Shown piece after piece: positions 1 to 4,930 of a stretch of DNA of 5,748 nucleotides (the stretch's first letter is position 1; every line of letters begins with the position of its first letter). The position numbers and the translations under genes were made by a program. Source of the stretch: Pseudomonadota bacterium (GTDB taxonomy: Bacteria; Pseudomonadota; Alphaproteobacteria; SMXQ01). The stretch spans positions 1 through 5,748 of the forward strand of contig JADFPK010000126.1 of the NCBI GenBank assembly GCA_022562375.1, read 5' to 3'. The notes beneath the pieces are model-generated. The model saw only the letters and a list, made by a program, of their open reading frames with translations. It did no database searches and had not been told where the DNA came from.

Positions 1-2
1 TC

Positions 3-1595
3 ATCAACGACGCCGTCTGCGAGGGTTGCGGCGATTGCGGCGAGGTTTCGAGCTGCATGTCGGTGGTGCCGCTGGAGACCGAGTTCGGGCGCAAGCGCGC
101 CATCGACCAGTCGTCGTGCAACAAGGACTACTCCTGCCTCAACGGCTTCTGCCCGAGCTTCGTCACGGTCAATGGCGGCGAGGTGCGAAAACCGGCGCTG
201 GGGGCGACACTCGCCGAATTCGCCGCCGATCTGCCGGCGCCATCGCGACCGCGGACCGATCGTCCCTACGCCATCCTTATCGCCGGCGTTGGCGGCACCG
301 GCACGGTGACGCTGGGCGCGCTTCTCGGCATGGCGGCCCATCTCGAGGGCAAGGGCTGCGCCATTTTGGACGAGACCGGCCTCGCCCAGAAGGGCGGCCA
401 GGTCACCACCCATGTCCATATCGCCGGGGACGCGGACGCCATTAACACGCCGCGCGTCGATGCCGGCGGGGCCGATCTGCTGCTCGGCTGCGACATGGTG
501 GTCTCGGCCTCGCCCGCCGTGCTGGCGACGGTCAGGCCCGGCGTCACCCGCGCCATCGTCAATTCCACCGTCATCCCGACCTCGACGCTGAATTTCGATC
601 CCGACGCCTCGTTCGACGAGATCGAATTGCTCGGCGCCGTGCAGAAGGCGGCGGGCGGCGCCAAGACGGTGACGGTCGACGCCACGGCGCTCGCCCGGGC
701 GCTGCTTGGCGATACCATCGCCGCCAATATCTTCCTGCTCGGCTTCGCCTGCCAGCTTGGCGCGATCCCGGTCGGGCCCGAGGCCTTCGCCCGGGCGATC
801 GAGCTCAACAATGTCGAGGTCGCCCTGAATAAGCAGGCCTTCACCTGGGGGCGCCTCGCGGCCGATGCGCCGGATAGGGTCGCCGAGGCCGCGCGGCCGG
901 GGATGTTGGCGCCCAAGATCGTCGATTTCCCCAAGTCCCTGGACGAGATCGTCGCCCGGCGGGTCGACTATCTGACCGCCTATCAGAACGCAACTTATGC
1001 CCGGCGCTACGCCGATTTCATCGACGAGGTCGGGGAAGCCGAGGCGGGAAAAGCCGGTGGCGGAAGCGCGCTGGCGAAAGCGGTCGCCGGATCGCTGTTC
1101 AAGCTCATGGCCTATAAGGACGAATACGAGGTCGCCAGGCTCTTTGCCAACGGCGATTTCATGGCCAAGATCGGCAAGCAGTTCGCCGGCGATTTCACCC
1201 TCACCTTCCACCTGGCGCCGCCGTTGATCGCCAGGCGCGACAAAATCACCGGGCACCTCAAGAAACGCGCCTTCGGCCCGTGGATGATGAGGCTCTACGG
1301 CCCCTTGGCCAAGCTGAAGTTCCTCAGGGGCACGGTGTTCGACCCCTTCGGCTGGAGCGGGGAGCGCAGGATGGAGCGGCGCCTGATCGGCGAATACCGG
1401 CAAACGGTGCGCGAGCTATTGGCGACGCTCGGCCCCGACAACCACCTGGCGGCGGTCGAGATTGCCGGACTCCCTGAGAAGATACGCGGTTTCGGCCACG
1501 TCAAGCGCAAGAACGCCGATCTCATCGAAGCACGCCAAGCGGCGATGATGGCGGCCTACCGCGCCGGCCAGCCGGCGGCCGAAGCGGCGGAGTAG
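3..1595 (+). CDS. Indolepyruvate ferredoxin oxidoreductase, fused form (5'-truncated by window edge)
   Basis: This is the C-terminal part of the enzyme that oxidatively decarboxylates indolepyruvate and other aryl-2-oxoacids to the acyl-CoA, passing electrons to ferredoxin in the cytoplasm. The frame is open from base 3, giving 530 residues before a TAG stop. The fused bacterial proteins are usually about 1150 residues, so the thiamine-diphosphate domains lie off the left edge. Visible residues 6-18 carry a ferredoxin-like CEGCGDC motif plus Cys18, followed by Cys39, Cys45 and Cys50 in an IDQSSCNKD...GFCPSF block typical of this family. Residues about 89-290 form the pyruvate/ketoisovalerate oxidoreductase gamma-type domain, with the glycine-rich GVGGTGT at about 95-101 and a downstream ETGLAQKGGQV block. 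The remaining about 240 residues match the extra C-terminal domain of the fused proteins (DUF6537-like, from memory). An ATG at 57 lies inside the Cys-rich region and is not the real start. Family identification is confident; substrate preference is inferred from the family. Confidence 0.95.
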   Translation: MNDAVCEGCGDCGEVSSCMSVVPLETEFGRKRAIDQSSCNKDYSCLNGFCPSFVTVNGGEVRKPALGATLAEFAADLPAPSRPRTDRPYAILIAGVGGTGTVTLGALLGMAAHLEGKGCAILDETGLAQKGGQVTTHVHIAGDADAINTPRVDAGGADLLLGCDMVVSASPAVLATVRPGVTRAIVNSTVIPTSTLNFDPDASFDEIELLGAVQKAAGGAKTVTVDATALARALLGDTIAANIFLLGFACQLGAIPVGPEAFARAIELNNVEVALNKQAFTWGRLAADAPDRVAEAARPGMLAPKIVDFPKSLDEIVARRVDYLTAYQNATYARRYADFIDEVGEAEAGKAGGGSALAKAVAGSLFKLMAYKDEYEVARLFANGDFMAKIGKQFAGDFTLTFHLAPPLIARRDKITGHLKKRAFGPWMMRLYGPLAKLKFLRGTVFDPFGWSGERRMERRLIGEYRQTVRELLATLGPDNHLAAVEIAGLPEKIRGFGHVKRKNADLIEARQAAMMAAYRAGQPAAEAAE

Positions 1596-1600
1596 CGGCG

Positions 1601-1679
1601 CGTTTCCGCATTCAGCCGTAAAGCGGACACTTTGGACGAGACGGCTCTATACCTGTCATTGACCCATGGCCGACATTCG
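1601..1679 (+). repeat. Dispersed repeat, copy 1
   Basis: This stretch, six bases after the oxidoreductase stop, is repeated at 4701-4781. The core at 1621-1664 matches 4723-4766 at 39 of 44 positions without gaps, including an identical 21-base run. Homology extends left to 1601 with one 2-base gap, and weakly right to a shared CATTCG at 1674-1679. Both copies keep a TCCGC / GCGGA inverted repeat with a 13-base spacer (here 1605-1609 and 1623-1627). No convincing protein is encoded in it. It resembles the GTCCGCTT-rich intergenic repeats I recall from many proteobacterial genomes, but I cannot assign it to a named family. Confidence 0.7.
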
Positions 1680-1727
1680 CATCGCCAGAGGCGGTTCTGT
1701 TGGGAATCGGTAGGGCCAAAGGGCCGT

Positions 1728-1988
1728 TTAGTTGCCGATTTGCGCGTTGATCCCGTCCAGGATGCCAATGGATTCACCCATCAGACCCATGTCGCCTGTC
1801 CGGTGGGCCTTCTTATGCATCACATCTCCCCGGCTTAGTTGTCCTAACAGTTCTTCTCTACGCTCCGGCGATAGCGTTGACTGCTCAATCTTCTTGGCGG
1901 TATCGGGGTATTCGGTCGTCCCCCGGCAGGCGAGCGCCGGCCCGGAAAGCAAGATTAGGCAAGCGCTGGCAAAAAGGATGGTCTTCAT
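1728..1988 (-). CDS. Small exported protein of unknown function
   Basis: This 86-residue protein begins with a clear Sec signal peptide: MK, then a hydrophobic core (ILFASACLILLSG) and an ALA|C cleavage site after residue 20. The mature protein is about 66 residues, charged and predicted helical, with one Cys at its first position. The residue before that Cys is Ala, but the -2 position is Leu, so a type I signal peptidase site is more likely than a lipobox; a lipoprotein is not excluded. Notable motifs are CRGTTEYP at the mature N-terminus and a C-terminal HRTGDMGLMGESIGILDGI block. The ATG start is supported by an AAGGAG Shine-Dalgarno eight bases upstream. The gene is convergent with the oxidoreductase and stands alone. 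It probably acts in the periplasm. I do not recognise a named family, though similar short ACRGT-type exported proteins are familiar from alphaproteobacteria. Confidence 0.8.
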   Translation of the reverse strand: MKTILFASACLILLSGPALACRGTTEYPDTAKKIEQSTLSPERREELLGQLSRGDVMHKKAHRTGDMGLMGESIGILDGINAQIGN

Positions 1989-1996
1989 TTTGAGTG

Positions 1997-2002
1997 CTCC
2001 TT
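1997..2002 (-). promoter_or_regulatory. Shine-Dalgarno of the small exported protein
   Basis: On the minus strand this reads AAGGAG, within AAAAGGAG, with eight bases to the ATG at 1988. It is one of the two strongest ribosome binding sites in the window and fixes the start of the 1728-1988 gene. Confidence 0.75.
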
Positions 2003-2020
2003 TTCCGTAATGACCATTTG

Positions 2021-2039
2021 TTACTTACTTTATTACTTA
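2021..2039 (-). promoter_or_regulatory. AT-rich promoter/operator candidate with TTACTTA direct repeat
   Basis: The heptamer TTACTTA occurs at 2021-2027 and again at 2033-2039, a 12-base period, inside the only strongly AT-rich patch of the window (about 2017-2040). It lies 33-51 bases upstream of the minus-strand gene start, where a promoter is expected. On the minus strand it reads TAAGTAATAAAGTAAGTAA, which offers several -10-like hexamers but no clear -35. A direct repeat of this kind could also bind a regulator. Assignment is by position and composition only. Confidence 0.35.
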
Positions 2040-2040
2040 A

Positions 2041-2428
2041 GAGCTTCGGCGCGCCTTCCCGATCGGGGACTTCTAGGGTGTCGTAATCGGCGGCCATCGG
2101 CGCCCCCGTGTCGCCGATCACAAAAGTGGGCGTGCCGTCTAACGTTGCCTCTCCGTGCGCCGCCCCTTCAAACACCAAGCTCCCAGCTTGATATAGGCAT
2201 TCGTGACGGACGATTCATCGTCGTCGGGGCTTCCTTACACGGCCGCTTTCGGATGGTCCGCAGAGGTTGGAAGCGAAGATGTCCAATCTAGCTCAAACAG
2301 CAGACCATTTTTAGGACTGGCGCTAAGGTCCGTTCCCGACCCGAAGCGGTTCATAGTCAATCCGATGCACCACACTCCGGGACTAAACACCCAGGACATC
2401 CCCCTTGGGAATCGCCAAGCCTCGATAG
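2041..2428. other. Gene-poor stretch, probable gene remnants
   Basis: No convincing intact gene is visible here on either strand. On the minus strand, 2071-2217 can be read without a stop and contains the protein-like segment LDGTPTFVIGDTGAP preceded by YQAGSLVFEGAA, but it starts from TTG at best and loses coherence after about 2071. On the plus strand, a frame opening at 2203 gives a Ser-rich product with no domain. Two short stretches (CCGCTTTCG at 2243-2251 and GTCCGTT...GAAGCGG at 2329-2349) recall the GTCCGCTT-type repeats found elsewhere in the window. I read this as decayed intergenic sequence. Confidence 0.4.
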
Positions 2429-2686
2429 ATTACCTTCCCGAAGCGCGGTAAGCTCTCTTCCACGAATGCGCTGGGTTGGGAAGGACACCTGGCGCGCGGA
2501 TTTTGGGGCCTCAACGACGCTATCGGCGCAGTTGGCAAGTTCGTGAATGACAATCGAGCAAATATTTGCGCGGTCGATGCAGGCTTGGTGGGCGCAATGA
2601 TCGCTGGGATTAGTGTTCTCCGAGGCAACAATCCGGCAACGGCGACCGGTGCTGGCACGGTGATAGCGGACCTGGTCATCCGATGA
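2429..2686 (+). CDS. Possible small protein or gene remnant overlapping the SirB1-family start
   Basis: An open frame of 85 codons ends in TGA at 2684-2686, overlapping the ATG of the next gene at 2683 in an ATGA junction, the usual mark of translational coupling. The translation is protein-like: a block with GFWGLNDAIGAVGKFV, then NDNRANICAVDAGLV, then a Gly/Ala-rich hydrophobic segment (GAMIAGISVL) and a TATGAGTVIADLVIR end, which could be one or two membrane helices. However, there is no ATG in the frame after the upstream TAG at 2426. The best in-frame alternative is GTG at 2543, which would leave a 47-residue product with no good Shine-Dalgarno. The frame may be the 3' end of a gene whose front has been lost or frameshifted. 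I do not recognise a family. Confidence 0.3.
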   Translation: MTFPKRGKLSSTNALGWEGHLARGFWGLNDAIGAVGKFVNDNRANICAVDAGLVGAMIAGISVLRGNNPATATGAGTVIADLVIR

Positions 2687-3525
2687 TGCACAGTGCGACA
2701 ACCGCTCTCGAGGTCGAGGAAGCGCTCCGCCGCGTCGGCCGCGAAGACGATTCAACAATCGATCTCGCCGAGGCGGCGCTCATGCTTGCCGCGTTCGATC
2801 GTCCCGGTGTCTCCGTTGACGCCTATCGCGACCACCTTGGTCGGCTCGCCGCGGAGACCGTCGAGGCCGTGCGTGGCGCCGATTCGCTCGAAGAGAAGGT
2901 CGATGCCATAAACGCCGTACTCTTCGAACGCCACGGCTACCAGGGCGACAGCGAGACCTACGACGACATGCAAAACGCCAACCTGTTGCGCGTCATCGAC
3001 CGGCGAAAGGGCCTCCCCGTCGCCCTCGGCATCCTCTACATCCACGTCGCGCGGTCGCAGGGCTGGCGGTGCGACGGGACGAACTTTCCAGCCCATTTCC
3101 TTGTCCGCCTCGAGAGCGACGAAGCGGTCGCCATGGTCGATCCGTTCAACGGCGGCCAGGAGCTCGATCGCGACGCGCTGGAGCGGCGGCTCGAATCATC
3201 GATCGGCGAGGGCGCCAAGCTCGAGCCCGCGCATTGCGCGGCGGTCGGCAACCGCGCGGTGCTCATTCGCCTGCAAAACAACATCAAACTGCGGGCCATC
3301 CAGGGCGGCGATTTGGCGCGCGCCGCGAAAATTCTTCACACGATGGTGCTGATTGCTCCCGACCAGGCAGCACCCCGATGCGAACTCGCGGCGCTCCGCG
3401 CCCGGCAAGGCGAGATGAAGGCGGCAATACGCTTGCTCGAAGACTTCGTCGTCGAGACCGCCGACCAACGCGCGCGTGACAGCGCAACGGCGTACCTCGC
3501 CAAGTTGCGGTCGCGTTTGCATTGA
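2683..3525 (+). CDS. SirB1-family transglutaminase-like / TPR protein
   Basis: This 280-residue protein matches the SirB1 (YchA-type) family in length and domain order. Residues about 30-160 form the transglutaminase-like core: DRRKGLPVALGILYIHVA at about 106-123, then FPAHFLVRLE with His138, and VDPFNGG with Asp153. His and Asp of the classical triad are therefore present, but the position expected for the nucleophile, in GLPVALG, has no Cys, so peptide or transamidation chemistry is doubtful. Residues about 190-280 form the helical TPR-like tail (NNIKLRAIQGGDLARAAKIL, then CELAALRARQGEMKAAI). No signal peptide is seen, so it is probably cytoplasmic. Start codons at 2683 and 2686 are adjacent; the first makes an ATGA overlap with the upstream frame. 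No strong Shine-Dalgarno is visible, consistent with coupling. Biological role of the family is not established; the identification is confident. Confidence 0.93.
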   Translation: MMHSATTALEVEEALRRVGREDDSTIDLAEAALMLAAFDRPGVSVDAYRDHLGRLAAETVEAVRGADSLEEKVDAINAVLFERHGYQGDSETYDDMQNANLLRVIDRRKGLPVALGILYIHVARSQGWRCDGTNFPAHFLVRLESDEAVAMVDPFNGGQELDRDALERRLESSIGEGAKLEPAHCAAVGNRAVLIRLQNNIKLRAIQGGDLARAAKILHTMVLIAPDQAAPRCELAALRARQGEMKAAIRLLEDFVVETADQRARDSATAYLAKLRSRLH

Positions 3526-3621
3526 GGGGTCGTTAAACACTTCTTTTCCGTTCTTTAATCGCGAGCCGGATGTCAAGCTCTCCGTCCGTCGCTGCCGGGT
3601 CCAAGGTTCTTTCCGTGGTCG

Positions 3622-3748
3622 GGACGTGCCCGCCACATGATGGTGTCAGGGGCGTGGCGGAGCGTCCAGGACGAGGGTTGCCGGGCTTGACGGCGCCCGC
3701 GTAAGAGGCTTCATTTGGCCTCAGTCTGCACGTGGCACCGGCGCCACG
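3622..3748 (+). other. Three successive hairpins in the leader of the CPVC gene
   Basis: Between the SirB1-family stop and the next start lie three inverted repeats. The first is an interrupted stem: GGACG (3622-3626) with CGTCC (3663-3667), and inside it CCGCCAC (3630-3636) with GTGGCGG (3654-3660) around a 17-base loop. The second is CGGGC (3682-3686) with GCCCG (3695-3699). The third is CGTGGC (3731-3736) with GCCACG (3743-3748), ending 18 bases before the ATG at 3767. None is followed by a T-run, so they are not ordinary terminators. They could fold in a 5' leader RNA, although GC-rich DNA gives short inverted repeats by chance. Confidence 0.3.
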
Positions 3749-3766
3749 ATCTACCGGGTAACAGCA

Positions 3767-4066
3767 ATGAGCGTTGATCTCAAAGAACTGACCGATCACG
3801 ACAACAGCGACGAGTGCCCTGTCTGCCGAGCACAGAACATCGTCCAGAGCGCGCTGCTTCCGGCGGCTTCGGCCTGGGAAGCAAACGATGAGCTGCCGCG
3901 CTTCTCGGTCGCCCTTCAAGGCGCGGCGGAACTCCTGGGCGTAATGCTCGAAGAAGGGGTTTCGCGCGAGGATATCGAGTCCGCGCTGGGTCAACTCCTC
4001 GACGACATCGAACTCCGGACCGCGCAGGACAAAGCGTTAGGGGGCCCGCCAATGGGAAGCGCCTGA
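3767..4066 (+). CDS. Small acidic protein with CPVC motif, unknown function
   Basis: This 99-residue protein has an acidic N-terminus (MSVDLKELTDHDNSDE) leading to a Cys-Pro-Val-Cys pair at residues 17-20. A helical middle follows (NIVQSALLPAASAWEAN, LPRFSVALQGAAELLGVML), then an EEGVSREDIESALGQLLDDIEL helix with the look of a dimerisation or partner-binding surface. Only one CxxC is present, so a metal site would need a second subunit; a redox-active pair is the alternative. There is no signal peptide or membrane segment. The start is the ATG at 3767, with only a weak GGGT upstream. Codon positions show strong G/C at third positions, which favours real coding. The gene is 241 bases after the SirB1-family stop, too far for a tight operon. 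A GGCGG / CCGCC inverted repeat (4072-4076, 4087-4091) lies just after the stop but lacks a T-tract. I do not recognise the family. Confidence 0.65.
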   Translation: MSVDLKELTDHDNSDECPVCRAQNIVQSALLPAASAWEANDELPRFSVALQGAAELLGVMLEEGVSREDIESALGQLLDDIELRTAQDKALGGPPMGSA

Positions 4067-4193
4067 TGAAAGGCGGTTAAGCGAGCCCGCCAACGCGTGT
4101 GAACCGTGAGCTCACACCCTTGGGTTGTCATCCAGCGCGGGCCTGTGTCGCCGTCAGCCCGATGGCGTCGGGATGGGACTCCCCGTCTCTTAC

Positions 4194-4277
4194 GGTGCCA
4201 CGATCGACAAATATATCGGCGACGGGAAGCCGCTGTTCTTTCGCGATCCAAAAACCAAGGGTATCAGGGAGGATTGC
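4194..4277 (+). pseudogene. Fragment of class III adenylate/guanylate cyclase catalytic domain
   Basis: Twenty-eight codons read GATIDKYIGDGKPLFFRDP, then KTKGIREDC. This matches the conserved core of class III nucleotidyl cyclases (GGTIDKYIGD, FFGDP, G..EDA), including the second metal-binding aspartate in IGD. A complete catalytic domain is about 180 residues with a first metal aspartate upstream; neither that half nor the downstream catalytic residues can be found in any frame nearby. An ATG at 4173 opens this frame, but the sequence loses similarity to cyclases immediately after DC and enters an unrelated fragment in another frame. It is a relic, not a working enzyme. Recognition of the motif is good; how it arrived is unknown. 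Confidence 0.6.
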
Positions 4278-4302
4278 GCGCCTGTTCCGCCGACTTCGGT
4301 CT

Positions 4303-4428
4303 TGCAACAATGTCGAAGATATGCGGCAGCTTGCAAAGCGGCGGCTGCCGGGGCCGATCTTTCACTACATCGACGGGGCCGCCGACGACGAAGTCACCTA
4401 TCGTCGCAACACCGCGGCGTTCGAAGAG
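4303..4428 (+). pseudogene. N-terminal fragment of FMN-dependent alpha-hydroxy-acid dehydrogenase (LldD-like)
   Basis: About 42 codons read NNVEDMRQLAKRRLPGPIF, then HYIDGAADDEVTYRRNTAAF. This matches the first 45-50 residues of the L-lactate dehydrogenase / glycolate oxidase family, where (N)IEDLR.LAKRRLP..IFDYIDGGA.DE.T.RRN..AF is highly conserved. The whole family is about 380 residues, with the FMN-binding barrel and catalytic His further on; none of that follows. The frame differs from that of the cyclase fragment upstream and runs directly, without a stop, into a HAD-hydrolase tail at about 4429. An in-frame ATG at 4321 could allow translation of the joined frame, but it has no good Shine-Dalgarno. 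Identification of the fragment is confident; function is lost. Confidence 0.7.
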
Positions 4429-4662
4429 TGCGGGTTTGCCAAAACCGATCCCCGGATTTATCGCGGGACAGCGCGCCGGGGTGGCTCGGCGCCGGGCGAA
4501 GCGGTCCACGTCGGGAACTCCCTGATCAACGATGTCCAAGGCGCCCAAGGGGCGGGGATCCGCGCTATATGGTCGAACCGTCGAGGCATCGCCAATGACA
4601 CGACGATCCAACCCGATGCCGCGATCTCCAACCGGCACCAACTCCCCGACTCGATCGGCTAG
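4429..4662 (+). pseudogene. C-terminal fragment of HAD-superfamily hydrolase, in frame with the LldD fragment
   Basis: The frame continues as CGFAKTDPRIYRG, then APGEAVHVGNSLINDVQGA and GIRAIWSNRRG, ending PDAAISNRHQLPDSIG and TAG. This is the last 75 or so residues of a haloacid-dehalogenase-type hydrolase (usually about 230 residues): motif III is the Lys in GFAKxDPRIY, and motif IV is GDSxxxD, seen here as GNSLIND. The first motif IV aspartate has become asparagine, and the nucleophile motif DxDGT and motif II are absent because the front of the gene is replaced by LldD-like sequence. A catalytically competent phosphatase is therefore very unlikely. It reads best as a deletion or recombination scar that happens to preserve the frame; a chimeric protein of about 113 residues from ATG 4321 is formally possible. 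Confidence 0.65.
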
Positions 4663-4700
4663 GATGCGACCCGACAAAAATCCGCTTTCGATTGGCGCCA

Positions 4701-4781
4701 CGTTTGTCCGCCATCGGCCGGTAAGCGGACACTTTGGACGAGAGGGCTCTATGCCGGTAATCGACCGGAGGGAGCCATTCG
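4701..4781 (+). repeat. Dispersed repeat, copy 2
   Basis: This is the partner of 1601-1679, in the same orientation, beginning 38 bases after the HAD-fragment stop. The core 4723-4766 is 89% identical to copy 1, and the TCCGC (4707-4711) / GCGGA (4725-4729) inverted repeat keeps its 13-base spacer. A further TCCGCTT at 4681-4687 could pair with AAGCGGA at 4723-4729, suggesting that the element starts a little further left in this copy. The two copies bracket about 3.1 kb. Confidence 0.7.
4745..4776. other. Nested hairpin inside repeat copy 2
   Basis: GGCTC (4745-4749) pairs with GAGCC (4772-4776), and inside it CCGGT (4754-4758) pairs with ACCGG (4764-4768) around a five-base loop. There is no T-run after it, so a classical terminator is unlikely. 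The inner stem is not conserved in copy 1. Confidence 0.35.
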
Positions 4782-4857
4782 AGACGATATCGCCGACGTC
4801 GAAATGAATGCGGTTGGCAGCCGCTCCTAACGCAAAGCGTCGATCAAGCTACTAGAA

Positions 4858-4878
4858 ATCGTATCAAGAGCGTACGAT
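4858..4878. promoter_or_regulatory. Inverted repeat upstream of the MOSC gene, operator candidate
   Basis: ATCGTA (4858-4863) and TACGAT (4873-4878) form a perfect 6-base inverted repeat with a nine-base spacer, 52 bases before the MOSC start codon. Size and position would suit a dimeric regulator's operator. No clear -35/-10 pair was found next to it. Confidence 0.3.
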
Positions 4879-4918
4879 AGTTGCCGTAAAGGAGAATGTC
4901 AGGGAAACGTCGATCGGT

Positions 4919-4923
4919 GGAGG
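4919..4923 (+). promoter_or_regulatory. Shine-Dalgarno of the MOSC gene
   Basis: GGAGG lies seven bases before the ATG at 4931 and fixes that start. Together with the spacing it argues that the gene is independently translated. Confidence 0.75.
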
Positions 4924-4930
4924 CTGGACC

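Noticed and set aside
266..934. Long minus-strand frame opposite the indolepyruvate oxidoreductase
   Set aside because: The Ser/Ala/Pro-rich translation is typical of antisense shadow, and the plus-strand frame is an unmistakable enzyme.
1711..1727. GGCC-based hairpin after the small exported gene as terminator
   Set aside because: The possible stem is only four bases and there is no following T-run on the minus strand.
2383..2758. Minus-strand frames opposite 2429-2686
   Set aside because: Pro/Ala/Arg-rich low-complexity translation with no motif; the plus-strand frame is more protein-like and is coupled to the next gene.
3570..3704. Short plus-strand frame in the intergenic region before the CPVC gene
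   Set aside because: A 44-residue product with no motif and only a weak ribosome binding site, lying on top of the hairpins.
3533..3994. Long minus-strand open frame opposite the CPVC gene
   Set aside because: It is antisense to a better plus-strand gene; the translation has no domain and is rich in Arg/Pro as expected for an antisense frame in GC-rich DNA.
4098..4116. TGTGA...TCACA inverted repeat resembling a CRP site, near a cyclase-like fragment
   Set aside because: The spacer is nine bases rather than the six of the CRP consensus, and no intact gene starts just downstream. The inner GTGAGCTCAC palindrome explains the symmetry.
1601..4781. Repeat pair as ends of a composite transposon or integrative element
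   Set aside because: No transposase, integrase or target-site duplication is visible, and the repeats are in direct orientation with imperfect identity, so a mobile-element call is not supported.
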